This document shows positions 18,308 to 26,703 of a DNA stretch of 64,000 bases, piece by piece. The position numbers and the translations under genes are program-made. This DNA comes from Phycisphaerae bacterium. GTDB taxonomy: Bacteria; Planctomycetota; Phycisphaerae; Tepidisphaerales; Tepidisphaeraceae. The DNA is taken from assembly GCA_026004655.1 (NCBI GenBank), contig BPJO01000014.1:34648-98647 (forward strand), in the 5' to 3' direction. Positions within the stretch are counted from its first letter, which is position 1, and each line of letters starts with the position of its first letter. The notes beneath the pieces are model-generated. The model had not been told where the DNA came from, did no database searches, and saw only the letters and a program-made list of their open reading frames with translations.

Positions 18308-18730
18308 ATGCCTTTGATGCCCAAACGAGTAAAGTTCCGCAAGAGCATGCGGGGCAAGATGCGCGGCAACGCGACTCGCGGGAATACGGTTGCGTTCGGT
18401 GAATACGGCCTTATGGCGCTGGAACATTGTTGGCTTCCGGGTCGGACGCTCGAAGCCTGTCGTGTGGCTGTCGCCCATTTTCTTCGAAGGGAAGGTCGAT
18501 TGTTCATTCGGGTCCACCCCAACAAACCTATCTCGGCCAAACCCTTGGAAGTGAGAATGGGTTCGGGAAAAGGCGAACCGGAATACTGGGCCGCGGTGAT
18601 CAAACCCGGAACCATCCTGTTCGAAATCGCCGGAATCGACGAAGCTACGGCCAAACGTTGCTTGGCCCGAGTGGCTCACAAACTTCCTATCAAGTGTCGT
18701 TTTGTAACCCGCAAACACGCAGCCGTTTAA
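18308..18730 (+). CDS. rplP: 50S ribosomal protein L16
   Basis: 140 residues. L16 organises the A-site finger and the central protuberance. Segments typical of the family: MPKRVKFRKSMRGKMRGNA, GEYGLMALEHCWLPGRTLEA, RIFIRVHPNKPISAKPLEVR-like and MGSGKGEPEYWAAVIKPG. GAGGTGCCAAG provides the ribosome site. The start could also be Met4, which would remove three residues only. Confidence 0.97.
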   Translation: MPLMPKRVKFRKSMRGKMRGNATRGNTVAFGEYGLMALEHCWLPGRTLEACRVAVAHFLRREGRLFIRVHPNKPISAKPLEVRMGSGKGEPEYWAAVIKPGTILFEIAGIDEATAKRCLARVAHKLPIKCRFVTRKHAAV

Positions 18731-18751
18731 AAGTTTATTCAGAGATCGGCC

Positions 18752-18964
18752 ATGAAAAAGAACGCCAAGAAGGAACTGCTGGAAAAAACCGACGACGTAC
18801 TCAAGCAATTACTGGCTGAGAAACAACGTCATTTGTTTGACCTTCGAAGTCAGTCGGTCACCGAAAAACTCGAAGACCCGACCAGGATCGGAAAAACCCG
18901 TCGGGAAATTGCTACGATCAAAACGGTTTTGCGACAACGCGAACTGGCAGTGGTGAAGAAATAA
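18752..18964 (+). CDS. rpmC: 50S ribosomal protein L29
   Basis: 70 residues forming a helical hairpin at the tunnel exit. The family pattern KQLLAEKQRHLFDLRSQSVT and DPTRIGKTRREIATIKTVLR is visible. The N-terminus (MKKNAKKELLEKTDD) is basic and slightly longer than in many homologues. The gene is placed between rplP and rpsQ, as in the standard order. Confidence 0.95.
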   Translation: MKKNAKKELLEKTDDVLKQLLAEKQRHLFDLRSQSVTEKLEDPTRIGKTRREIATIKTVLRQRELAVVKK

Positions 18965-19016
18965 CAGAAACGGAATAATCGCCCGAAACGGGCAAGATCG
19001 AACGAGACCAACGATT

Positions 19017-19364
19017 ATGGCAACTGCAACCACAACTTCCCGGACCCGGCCTCAACTCCGGACGATTATCGGCCAGGTGACCTCGGCCAAGATGCCCAAA
19101 ACACTTAAGGTCGTGGTCGAATACCAAACCCGTCATCCGAAGTACGGTAAATACCTCAAAAGGTCCAGCGTCTATCACGTCCACGACGAGAAGAGTGAAG
19201 CCCGAGAGGGAGACGTAGTGGAAATCGCAGAATCGCGTCCGTTCAGTCGTACCAAGTGTCATCGTTTGGTTCGTATCGTTCAGAAAGCGCCGGAAAAGAT
19301 CACTCACGACACCGGCGATGAAATCACCGGAGCTAGCGGCGAAAAAAAGGATAACCAGGAGTAA
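19017..19364 (+). CDS. rpsQ: 30S ribosomal protein S17, extended termini
   Basis: S17 is an OB-fold primary binder of 16S rRNA. The core reads RTIIGQVTSAKMPKTLKVVV, KYGKYLKRSSVYHVHDE and GDVVEIAESRPFSRTKCHRL. At 115 residues it exceeds the usual ~85. A Thr-rich N-terminal addition (ATATTTSRTRPQ) and an acidic/Lys C-terminal tail (THDTGDEITGASGEKKDNQE) account for the difference. Confidence 0.96.
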   Translation: MATATTTSRTRPQLRTIIGQVTSAKMPKTLKVVVEYQTRHPKYGKYLKRSSVYHVHDEKSEAREGDVVEIAESRPFSRTKCHRLVRIVQKAPEKITHDTGDEITGASGEKKDNQE

Positions 19365-19431
19365 ACCTCCCCCAGACGTCTTCGGACGACTGAGGGGATC
19401 GAACATCGGTCCTTGAGATTGGAAACCGACC

Positions 19432-19818
19432 ATGATTCAGCAACAAACCTATGTAGACATCGCTGACAACACCGGCGCCAAACAGGCGATGTGTATCAAA
19501 GTCCTCAAAGGGTCATCATCCCGAGGCAAGTTCAAGCGCAAAAGCGCCTACGTCGGGGATGTGATCATCGGCGTGGTTAAAAAAGCCTTGCCCAACGGAG
19601 ATGTCAAGGACGGCGACAAGATCCGCTGCGTGATCGTTCGGACCAAGCAGCCGACGCTCCGTCCGGACGGGTCGTATATCCGATTTGACCGAAACGCAGC
19701 GGTTGTGATCGACAAGGACGGCAACCCCAAGGGAACCCGTATTTTCGGAGCGGTCGCGCGGGAATTGCGTGAAAAAAATTATATGAAAATCGTCTCCCTG
19801 GCGGCTGAAGTGGTGTAA
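19432..19818 (+). CDS. rplN: 50S ribosomal protein L14
   Basis: 128 residues (usual ~122). L14 forms an intersubunit bridge and binds the RsfS silencing factor in other bacteria. It is recognised by [55 protein letters not shown] and [21 protein letters not shown] short insertion near residue 80 (LRPDGSYI) adds length. Confidence 0.97.
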   Translation: MIQQQTYVDIADNTGAKQAMCIKVLKGSSSRGKFKRKSAYVGDVIIGVVKKALPNGDVKDGDKIRCVIVRTKQPTLRPDGSYIRFDRNAAVVIDKDGNPKGTRIFGAVARELREKNYMKIVSLAAEVV

Positions 19819-19838
19819 TCGAAAGTCGAGTACGAGTT

Positions 19839-20159
19839 ATGGCACAACGAGTTAAAAAAGGTGACACGGTCGTCGTCATCGCCGGCGCGGAAAAGGGCAA
19901 AACCGGGACGGTCAAACGAGTTCTGATTAAACAGAATCGTGTGATCGTCGAAGGCATTAATCGGGTGTGGAAACACGTCAAACCTTCACAACGGTTCCCT
20001 CAAGGCGGACGTATTCAGAAGGAAGCCCCGATCCATCTGAGCAACGTCCAACCCGTTGATCCCAAAACCGGTAAGGGCACACGAGTACGATTCGAAGTCA
20101 AAGACGGTGTAAAGCATCGGGTTGCCGTTCGCAGCGGACAAGACCTAGGTAAGGCATAA
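19839..20159 (+). CDS. rplX: 50S ribosomal protein L24
   Basis: 106 residues. L24 is an early 50S assembly initiator. The KOW motif is at residues 5-32 ([20 protein letters not shown]). [19 protein letters not shown] and [18 protein letters not shown] follow, as in the family. It starts 20 bp after rplN. Confidence 0.96.
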   Translation: MAQRVKKGDTVVVIAGAEKGKTGTVKRVLIKQNRVIVEGINRVWKHVKPSQRFPQGGRIQKEAPIHLSNVQPVDPKTGKGTRVRFEVKDGVKHRVAVRSGQDLGKA

Positions 20160-20217
20160 TCATCCAAGCAGAGGCGTGATCGCGACTGTTCGGTCACGAA
20201 CCTGAAGGAAGACAAAT

Positions 20218-20919
20218 ATGGTAGAAACTAAAACTAAAAATGACGCAGCCAATAAAGCCAAGGGTGAAGCAGCCCGGGCCGCTGCCGCGGCACGCAAGAA
20301 CGCCGGTCCCGGATTTAAAGTCGCTACCGACGATGACACCGGACCAGTTCCTCCGCCACGGTTGTTCAAACTGTATAACGAAAAGATCGGTCCGGAGCTT
20401 CAAAAAGAACTGGGCATCAAGAACCGTCTGGCTTTACCCCGTCTGGAAAAGATTGTCATTTCCATGGGACTAGGTAAAGCCATGACCAGTGGCGAAAAGG
20501 CCCGGATGGACGTTGCCGAAAAGGAATTGGCGATCATCGCCGGGCAAAAACCGGTCCGTTGTCGGGCCAAAAAATCGGTCGCGAACTTCAAAGTCCGTGA
20601 AGGCATGGAAACCGGGCTGAAGGTCACGCTCCGCGGTTCACGAATGTACGAAATGCTCGACCGGATCATCACGTTGGCCTTTCCCCGTGTGAAGGACTTT
20701 CGCGGCATGAGTGTCAACGGTTTTGACAAGCAGGGCAACTACAACTTCGGATTTACCGAACAAACCGTCTTCCCTGAAATCGTCGGAGCCGATGTCAACC
20801 ACCAGCAGGGAATGAACGTGACACTGGTGTTCCGCAGCAGTAACGTCAACGCGTCACGGGAGTTGTTGAAGAAGTTTGGTTTTCCGTTCAAAACGGACGA
20901 GAAAGTGAAAGAATCGTGA
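20218..20919 (+). CDS. rplE: 50S ribosomal protein L5 with N-terminal extension
   Basis: L5 contacts 5S rRNA and the P-site tRNA. The core starts near residue 42 (PRLFKLYNEKIGPELQKELG) and runs through RLEKIVISMGLGKA, GQKPVRCRAKKSVANFKVRE, MYEMLDRIITLAFPRVKDFRG and a C-terminus with FPEIVGADVNHQQGMNVTLV. At 233 residues it is about 50 longer than usual because of a Lys/Ala-rich N-terminal addition (ETKTKNDAANKAKGEAARAA). The extension begins after a GGAAG ribosome site, so it is probably translated. Confidence 0.96.
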   Translation: MVETKTKNDAANKAKGEAARAAAAARKNAGPGFKVATDDDTGPVPPPRLFKLYNEKIGPELQKELGIKNRLALPRLEKIVISMGLGKAMTSGEKARMDVAEKELAIIAGQKPVRCRAKKSVANFKVREGMETGLKVTLRGSRMYEMLDRIITLAFPRVKDFRGMSVNGFDKQGNYNFGFTEQTVFPEIVGADVNHQQGMNVTLVFRSSNVNASRELLKKFGFPFKTDEKVKES

Positions 20920-20997
20920 TCCCCGGTCCGTGGCTTGGGGTCTTCAACCCTGACAGAACTGTCGAAGATCACCAGCCACTTAAATGTAGGAACAGAT

Positions 20998-21267
20998 ATG
21001 GCCACTAAAGCCTGGATTTCAAAACAGAAGCGTCGTCAGGAGCTGGCTCAACGGTATGCCGAGATCCGTCGGCAGTTGAAAAAAGAGGGCAACTACGCCG
21101 CGCTAGCGAAGCTCCCTCGGGATGCCAGCCCGACCCGTTCAAAAAATCGTTGCCAACTGACCGGTAGAAGCCGGGGATATCTGCGGAAGTTCAAAATCTC
21201 CCGCATGATGCTCCGGGAACTGGCCCTTAAAGGAATGATCCCGGGATTGAAAAAGGCTAGCTGGTAA
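20998..21267 (+). CDS. rpsN: 30S ribosomal protein S14 (long, zinc-free type)
   Basis: 89 residues. This is the longer S14 form without the CxxC...CxxC zinc knuckle, having only a single Cys in [17 protein letters not shown]. The homologous region starts at [20 protein letters not shown], so ATG 20998 is chosen, with AGGA 7 bp upstream. The ending [20 protein letters not shown] is characteristic. Confidence 0.96.
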   Translation: MATKAWISKQKRRQELAQRYAEIRRQLKKEGNYAALAKLPRDASPTRSKNRCQLTGRSRGYLRKFKISRMMLRELALKGMIPGLKKASW

Positions 21268-21335
21268 ATGGAGAACAAAAAGAACCATCAGGCTTCTGAT
21301 CCTGAAACGATTGGTTCTTTGATAAGAGGTTTCTG

Positions 21336-21734
21336 ATGAGCATGCAAGACCCCATCGCGGACCTGTTAACCCGCATCCGTAACGCCAACCGTGTCGGCAG
21401 ACGGTACGTGTTCGTACCCAAAAGCAAGATCGGTGTCGGGATCCTCAACGTCCTTAAAGACGAAGGATACATCGACGGTTACGACGAGATCGAAGCCAAA
21501 CCGGTGAACCAGATCCGTGTCCAGCTGAGGTATGCCCTTAGCGGACAAAGCGTGATCCACGAGATCCAGCGTGTGTCCAAGCCCGGACGCCGCGTTTACA
21601 GCTCCGTGGAAAAACTGCCCAAAGTGCTTGACGGTTTAGGAATTTCGGTGATCTCGACCAGTCGGGGTGTGATGAGCGACCGACGTGCCCGTGAATCGAA
21701 CGTCGGCGGCGAAGTGTTGTGTCAGGTCAGCTGA
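21336..21734 (+). CDS. rpsH: 30S ribosomal protein S8
   Basis: 132 residues. S8 is a primary 16S binder and the translational repressor of the spc operon in E. coli. Diagnostic parts are MSMQDPIADLLTRIRNANRV, VGILNVLKDEGYIDGYD, RVSKPGRRVYSSVEKLPKVL and the C-terminal ISTSRGVMSDRRARESNVGG. Length and domain content are normal. Confidence 0.97.
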   Translation: MSMQDPIADLLTRIRNANRVGRRYVFVPKSKIGVGILNVLKDEGYIDGYDEIEAKPVNQIRVQLRYALSGQSVIHEIQRVSKPGRRVYSSVEKLPKVLDGLGISVISTSRGVMSDRRARESNVGGEVLCQVS

Positions 21735-21808
21735 TGTCGAATGATTAATGTTGTTATCGCCGGGAAGCCGGCCTCAGGCCGAGAGCAGACCGGAAAGGAT
21801 GATGCCAG

Positions 21809-22372
21809 ATGAGTCGTATCGGTAAAAAACCCGTCCCCGTCGGAAAAGCCAAAGTCACGATCAACGGTCAAAAGGTCGATGTCGAAGGAACCAAGGGCAA
21901 ACTGTCGTACACTGCCCCTCCTCAGGTCAAAGTCGAATTGAAGGACAACCAGGTCCTCGTCACCCGTACCGGAGACGACCGTCAGTCCAAAGCAATGCAC
22001 GGTCTGGTTCGGGCATTGATCAATAATATGGTCGTCGGTGCCACCGAAGGCTACAAAAAGGTCCTGGAAGTTCGCGGTGTTGGTTACAAAGCCGAACTCC
22101 GGGGTAAGGAACTGGTGCTTAGTCTCGGTTTTGCCAACCAGCTTAAGGTCTCTGTGCCTCAGGGTCTAACCGTCACGGTCGAACCCGGGCAGGGGGATGT
22201 GGCCAACAAAATTACCGTAGCCGGGGCGGACCGACAGCAAGTCGGGGATTTTGCCGCCAATATTCGTAAATTGCGAAAACCCGAACCCTACAAGGGTAAG
22301 GGTATCCGCTACGAAGGCGAAGCCGTCAGAATCAAGCCCGGCAAGGCCTTTGCCGGTGCCGGCTCGAAATAA
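21809..22372 (+). CDS. rplF: 50S ribosomal protein L6
   Basis: 187 residues, two alpha/beta repeats. L6 sits near the sarcin-ricin loop. It starts MSRIGKKPVPVGKAKVTING and contains GVTEGYKKVLEVRGVGYKAE-like sequence, LSLGFANQLKVSVPQGLTV and the closing KPEPYKGKGIRYEGEAVRIK. GAAAGGATGATGCCAG precedes the ATG. Confidence 0.97.
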   Translation: MSRIGKKPVPVGKAKVTINGQKVDVEGTKGKLSYTAPPQVKVELKDNQVLVTRTGDDRQSKAMHGLVRALINNMVVGATEGYKKVLEVRGVGYKAELRGKELVLSLGFANQLKVSVPQGLTVTVEPGQGDVANKITVAGADRQQVGDFAANIRKLRKPEPYKGKGIRYEGEAVRIKPGKAFAGAGSK

Positions 22373-22429
22373 TCAGGAAAGGTCAATCGTACCCACGGTT
22401 CGAAGCGTGGGTCGTGAGGTTGAAATCAG

Positions 22430-22798
22430 ATGGAAAAGAACAAAGCCAAATCCATTCGACTCCAACGTCGCAAGTGGAGCATTCGCAAAAATCTCGTCGG
22501 AACGCCCCAGCGTCCGCGTCTGTCGGTGTTCCGTTCCGACAAGCACATCAGTGCTCAGATCATCGACGACTACGCCGGCCGAACCCTGGTCTCCGCATCT
22601 AGCCTGCAGAAGGATGTCCGAGGTTCGTTGCCTAACGGCGGAAACATCGAAGCGGCTAAGTTGGTCGGAAAGGCCATTGCCGAACGAGCCAAGGCGGCCG
22701 GTATCACAGCCGTGGCGTTCGACCGAAATGGTCGTCGGTATCACGGACGGATCAAAGCGTTGGCCGATGCGGCACGCGAAGGCGGACTGAGTTTTTAA
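22430..22798 (+). CDS. rplR: 50S ribosomal protein L18
   Basis: 122 residues. L18 binds 5S rRNA together with L5. Typical elements are [60 protein letters not shown] and the ending [20 protein letters not shown]. The final GGLSF matches the family C-terminus. Confidence 0.97.
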   Translation: MEKNKAKSIRLQRRKWSIRKNLVGTPQRPRLSVFRSDKHISAQIIDDYAGRTLVSASSLQKDVRGSLPNGGNIEAAKLVGKAIAERAKAAGITAVAFDRNGRRYHGRIKALADAAREGGLSF

Positions 22799-22848
22799 CC
22801 CGATATGGATGACACGATCCTCGATTCGTGTCAGAATGAGATATAACT

Positions 22849-23523
22849 ATGAGTGACCCGATCGAACCGCAGAACCAAACCCCCCCAGAAGCGACCCCTA
22901 CGTCTGAACCCGTCCAGACCCCCGAAGCGCAACAACCCGAGGAGGCATCCCAGCCGGCCGAATCTTCCGGTCGTGCCCGTGGTCCCCGGAGTTCGCGTCG
23001 GGAACGAACCTCAGACCGGGACGAGGGAGGCATCGAATCTTCACTCGTCCGAATCTATCGTTGCGCCAAAGTGGTCAAAGGCGGACGTACCTTCAGCTTC
23101 GGTGCACTGGTCGTGGCTGGCGATCGGCAGGGGAATGTCGGGATCGGATACGGAAAGGCCAACGAAGTGCCCCAAGCCGTCGAAAAAGCCACCAAGGATG
23201 CCCGACGGTCCATGATCCGCGTGCCCCTCAAAGGACAGACCATTCCCCACACCGTCAAGGGCAAATGTGGTTCGTCAAGCGTGACGCTTGTCCCTGCCAT
23301 GCCCGGAACGGGTGTCACGGCCGGGAAGAGTGTCCGTCCCGTGCTGGAATTGGCAGGCGTGACCGATATTCTTACCAAAGCATACGGTTCGACCAGCCCC
23401 AAGAATCTGGTCAAAGCCACGATCGATGCACTTCGCAAGCTCCAAAGCCGCGAAGAAGTCGAACGTGACCGGAAGGTGAAAATCTCCACCGAAACCGGCG
23501 CCAAAGAGCTGGCCGAAGTCTAG
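22849..23523 (+). CDS. rpsE: 30S ribosomal protein S5 with N-terminal extension
   Basis: 224 residues (usual ~165). S5 helps decoding fidelity and lines the mRNA entry. The first ~60 residues are a Pro/Glu/Gln-rich low-complexity extension (PIEPQNQTPPEATPTSEPVQ). The S5 core then runs: ESSLVRIYRCAKVVKGGRTF, GYGKANEVPQAVEKATKDAR, VPLKGQTIPHTVKGKCGSSS, and TDILTKAYGSTSPKNLVKAT. rpmD (L30), which often follows rpsE, is absent. Confidence 0.96.
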   Translation: MSDPIEPQNQTPPEATPTSEPVQTPEAQQPEEASQPAESSGRARGPRSSRRERTSDRDEGGIESSLVRIYRCAKVVKGGRTFSFGALVVAGDRQGNVGIGYGKANEVPQAVEKATKDARRSMIRVPLKGQTIPHTVKGKCGSSSVTLVPAMPGTGVTAGKSVRPVLELAGVTDILTKAYGSTSPKNLVKATIDALRKLQSREEVERDRKVKISTETGAKELAEV

Positions 23524-23617
23524 TAACATCCGTTCGACGCCCGAGCGAGGAATTTCGAGAAAGTTTTAGGCGAGGCGTGCAACCATCGGTTTCATGCCGT
23601 TAGTCACAGGAGTATTC

Positions 23618-24160
23618 ATGGCACAGATTCACGATATCACCAAAGGTCTTCGCAATAAAAAGGGTCAACGCAAAGGTCGTGGCGAGTCCAGCGGACGCGG
23701 CAAGACCAGCGGTCGAGGAACCAAAGGATCCAAAGCCCGGGCCGGTACTTACATCCGACGCGGATACGAAGGCGGACAAACCGAAATCTTCCGACGGTTC
23801 CCCAAGCGCGGTTTCAGCAACTATCAGTTCGAACGCAAGTACTATGTCGTGAACCTCGAAGCACTTAATGCGTTCGACGACGGCGCAACAGTCGACGTGA
23901 CCACGCTGATCGAAAAAGGACTGGTCCCCGATACCAAGCAACCGGTGAAAATCCTCGGGGATGGGCAACTGACTAAAAAGCTTACGGTCGTTGCCCATGC
24001 TTACAGCCGATCGGCCTATGCTGCTATCGGTCAGGCGGGCGGAACGGCTAACAACGAAAAAGGCCAGCCGTTCGAGTTTCCGAAGGAAAAGAAGAAGTTC
24101 GTTCCGCGTGAAATGCCGAAGAAAAAAGCCGACGCCCCCGCGGAAGAAGAATCAAAATAG
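23618..24160 (+). CDS. rplO: 50S ribosomal protein L15 with C-terminal tail
   Basis: 180 residues (usual ~145). L15 is a late 50S assembly protein. ATG 23618 is chosen because homology begins at MAQIHDITKGLRNKKGQRKG and an AGGAG site lies just upstream. The glycine/arginine-rich start (GRGESSGRGKTSGRGTKG), GYEGGQTEIFRRFPKRGFSN, and DGQLTKKLTVVAHAYSRSA match. The Lys/Glu/Ala tail (PREMPKKKADAPAEEESK) is an addition. Confidence 0.95.
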   Translation: MAQIHDITKGLRNKKGQRKGRGESSGRGKTSGRGTKGSKARAGTYIRRGYEGGQTEIFRRFPKRGFSNYQFERKYYVVNLEALNAFDDGATVDVTTLIEKGLVPDTKQPVKILGDGQLTKKLTVVAHAYSRSAYAAIGQAGGTANNEKGQPFEFPKEKKKFVPREMPKKKADAPAEEESK

Positions 24161-24169
24161 CCTTGCATG

Positions 24170-24227
24170 GCCGATTCCCGCTTGCAATTGCCAAATACCG
24201 GCCGTTGACCGACAATCGGGAATCGGC
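24170..24227 (+). promoter_or_regulatory. Long inverted repeat in the rplO-secY spacer
   Basis: GCCGATTCCCG (24170-24180) is a perfect 11-bp inverted match of CGGGAATCGGC (24217-24227), enclosing a 36-nt loop. GCAATTG also occurs in both the loop and directly after the 3' arm. The 3' arm ends 23 bp before the secY ATG, so the structure could set secY expression relative to the ribosomal genes. No U-run follows. Confidence 0.4.
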
Positions 24228-24250
24228 AATTGTCTGAATGGAAGTCGGTC

Positions 24251-25756
24251 ATGATTAAAACACTGATCAACATCTTTCGTGTTCCTGAGCTTCGGAACAA
24301 AGTCTTGTTCACTCTCATGATGCTGGCGATTTTCCGGATCGGGCATTCGGTACCGATTCCCGGGGTAGACCAGTGGCAGTTTCTGACCCGAGAGCAACAG
24401 GCAGTGGAAACGGCCAAGATTGCTTTGGCCGATGCCAAAGCCACCGGTGATCCGGAATTGATCAAGGTTGCCGAGGCCGAACTGGCTGCCCGGGAACGGG
24501 AAAAGGCGCAAAGCGAAAGCAGTTCGGACAACTCGGCTGCAGGTCGTCTGGCGACGTATGTGTCGATCTTTTCCGGGGGTAACCTTTCGCACTCGACCAT
24601 CTTCGGTCTGGGGGTGATGCCCTATATTTCCGCATCGATCATTTTCCAGTTGCTCGGAACGGTAGTTCCGGCATTGGAAAAACTACAGAAAGAAGGAGAA
24701 TCCGGGCGTCGCAAAATTCAGGAATGGACCCGATACGCCACGGTACCGATTGCGGCCATGCAGGCCTATTTTTGGTTGGGCACGATGGGAGCCGACAAAG
24801 TACAATCGACTTGGGATGGTCCGATGTTCTGGATCACCGGCGTGATCGCGCTGACGGCTGGTTGCATTTTTCTGATGTGGATCGGTGAGCAGATCGACGA
24901 ATACGGTTTGGGTCAAGGTATTTCGCTGATTATCATGGCCGGGATCGTTTGTCGCATGCCGGCTGCGATCAATACGGTCTGGTCCAACCTGGACCTTTCG
25001 GGTCAGGGGGGAACTGGTGCGTTTGGTCCCGGAACGATCATCGCGCTGATCTGTGCGTTTGTATTCGTTGTCGCGACCGCGATCCTGATCACCCAGGCCC
25101 AGCGTCGTATTCCCATTATGCAGGCCAAACACACCCGTGGTCGTCGTGTCTACGGCGGGGCCAAACAGTTCCTTCCTCTGAAAGTCAATATCGGTGGCGT
25201 CATGCCGATCATCTTTGCCCAGTCCCTGATGTTGTTCCCCGGGATGTTGTTGGGCTATCTCGACAGTCTGGCACGAAGTCAGGGGTGGGGTGGTTTCGGT
25301 AATTTTATTATCTTCCTGAATCAGCAGTTCGGCCATGGACATTTCCTATACGTGATCACGGAAATGGCACTGATCTTCTTCTTCGCCTTCTTCTGGACGA
25401 CCGTCCAGTTCAAACCGAAAGAAATTGCCAATAATCTGCGAGACTACGGTAGCTTCATTCCCGGTCTTCGTCCCGGAAAACGTACAGCGGATTACCTTGA
25501 AAAGGTTATGATGCGAATGACCTACGTCGGTGCGTCGTTCCTGTGCCTGATTGCAGTTGTTCCCACCATCGCGTTTGCTTACCTGGGAATCCCGTATGAA
25601 GTGGCGGCTTTTCTGGGAGGAACCGGATTACTGATCGTGGTATCGGTGACTCTGGACATCGTCCAGCGGATCGAAACCAACCTGCTGACCCGCAACTACG
25701 CGGGTTTCCTTGGTGCCGGTGAAGGTGGTAAACGAATCAAGGGAAGAAGCGCATAA
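24251..25756 (+). CDS. secY: Preprotein translocase channel subunit SecY, enlarged first periplasmic loop
   Basis: SecY forms the protein-conducting channel with SecE/SecG. ATG 24251 (MIKTLINIFRVPELRNKV) is chosen, with GGAAG 7 bp upstream. The protein is 501 residues, about 60 more than E. coli SecY. Family segments include RIGHSVPIPGVD, SIFSGGNLSHSTIFGLGVMP, YISASIIFQLLGTVVPALEK, and the C-terminal cytoplasmic loop with KEIANNLRDYGSFIPGLRPG. Between the first helix and the FSGG plug region lies an Ala/Glu/Gln-rich insertion of about 45 residues (residues ~50-95) predicted to be helical. adk, often next, is missing. Confidence 0.95.
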   Translation: MIKTLINIFRVPELRNKVLFTLMMLAIFRIGHSVPIPGVDQWQFLTREQQAVETAKIALADAKATGDPELIKVAEAELAAREREKAQSESSSDNSAAGRLATYVSIFSGGNLSHSTIFGLGVMPYISASIIFQLLGTVVPALEKLQKEGESGRRKIQEWTRYATVPIAAMQAYFWLGTMGADKVQSTWDGPMFWITGVIALTAGCIFLMWIGEQIDEYGLGQGISLIIMAGIVCRMPAAINTVWSNLDLSGQGGTGAFGPGTIIALICAFVFVVATAILITQAQRRIPIMQAKHTRGRRVYGGAKQFLPLKVNIGGVMPIIFAQSLMLFPGMLLGYLDSLARSQGWGGFGNFIIFLNQQFGHGHFLYVITEMALIFFFAFFWTTVQFKPKEIANNLRDYGSFIPGLRPGKRTADYLEKVMMRMTYVGASFLCLIAVVPTIAFAYLGIPYEVAAFLGGTGLLIVVSVTLDIVQRIETNLLTRNYAGFLGAGEGGKRIKGRSA

Positions 25757-25812
25757 CGCAGCGTCTCTGAAGACGGGTGTCGAACATCACACGGACCAGA
25801 AAACCAAGAGAC

Positions 25813-26607
25813 ATGCCGATTATCATCAAATCACGCCATGAAATCGAAATGATGCGCCGTTGCGGGTACATCGGTCACCATATTTTAAGAAAAATGGCCA
25901 AGGCGGTCCGGCCCGGTATCACGACAGCTGAGTTAAATCAGATCGCCAGGATCGAGCTTCAAAAAGCCGGAGCGATTGGGTTGTCCAAAAACTACCCGAC
26001 ATACAAACCCAACGAAGGATATCCCGCCGAGACATGTATCTCTGTTAATGAGGAGATCGTCCACGGGATTCCCGGCCCGAGACGATTAAAAGAAGGAGAC
26101 GTGGTGACGTTGGATATTGCTCCGGCTGTGGACGGATACTGTGCGGATACCGCGATTACCGTTCCGGTAGGAACCATTTCACCCGAAAACGAAAAATTGC
26201 TCCGGATCACGAAAGAAGCTCTGGACCTGGCGTTATCATTGATTAAGCCCGGAAAGCTCTGGAGTGAAATCGCGCGTCTAATCCAACACAAGGTCGAAAG
26301 TAACGGTTTTAATGTTGTACGCGAGTTTGTCGGTCATGGGGTCGGCAAAAGGATGCATGAAGATCCGAAAGTGCCCAACTTTATGACCGCAGAGCAGTTG
26401 CGATCGGATTTCAAACTTCGACCGGGCATGACTCTTGCGGTCGAACCGATGGTGGTGAGTGGAGATCGGGAAGTGGAGCAGCTGGAAGACAACTGGACGA
26501 TTGTGACGGCAGACCGAAGCTTTGCAGCCCATTTCGAGCATACCGTGGCAGTGACCGAAAACGGATGTGATGTCCTGACCGATGGTCGAGCGCCTTGGGG
26601 AATTTAA
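25813..26607 (+). CDS. map: Methionine aminopeptidase, type I
   Basis: Removes the initiator Met from nascent proteins in the cytoplasm using two divalent metals. 264 residues from ATG 25813; the upstream in-frame part (MSNITRTRKPRD) has no homology. Metal ligands are visible as Asp in VTLDIAPAVDG and DTAIT, His in FVGHGVGKRMHED, Glu in AVEPMVV and Glu in FEHTVAVTENG. The substrate-side His lies in EIVHGIPG. It is the last gene of the ribosomal cluster: infA, rpmJ and the alpha operon do not follow. Confidence 0.95.
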   Translation: MPIIIKSRHEIEMMRRCGYIGHHILRKMAKAVRPGITTAELNQIARIELQKAGAIGLSKNYPTYKPNEGYPAETCISVNEEIVHGIPGPRRLKEGDVVTLDIAPAVDGYCADTAITVPVGTISPENEKLLRITKEALDLALSLIKPGKLWSEIARLIQHKVESNGFNVVREFVGHGVGKRMHEDPKVPNFMTAEQLRSDFKLRPGMTLAVEPMVVSGDREVEQLEDNWTIVTADRSFAAHFEHTVAVTENGCDVLTDGRAPWGI

Positions 26608-26644
26608 TTGTAGAAGTTTTTGAACACTCTTCTCAAGACCGTTT

Positions 26645-26674
26645 TTGACAAGATCGTTCCCTTGTAGTTATGCT
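26645..26674 (+). promoter_or_regulatory. Sigma70-like promoter for the PepSY-like gene
   Basis: A perfect TTGACA (26645-26650) lies 18 bp before TATGCT (26669-26674). The ATG follows 29 bp later behind an AAGGAGG site. This makes the secreted gene an independent unit separate from map. Confidence 0.5.
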
Positions 26675-26703
26675 TGCAGTCAAACAAAACCAAGGAGGTT
26701 TTT

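Noticed and set aside
17506..18654. Long minus-strand frame (382 codons) opposite rplV-rpsC-rplP
   Set aside because: It lies entirely antisense to three certain ribosomal genes, has no ribosome site and no recognisable domain; it is a composition shadow.
24152..25342. Minus-strand frames opposite rplO-secY
   Set aside because: Antisense to clear genes; protein sequence is biased and lacks family features.
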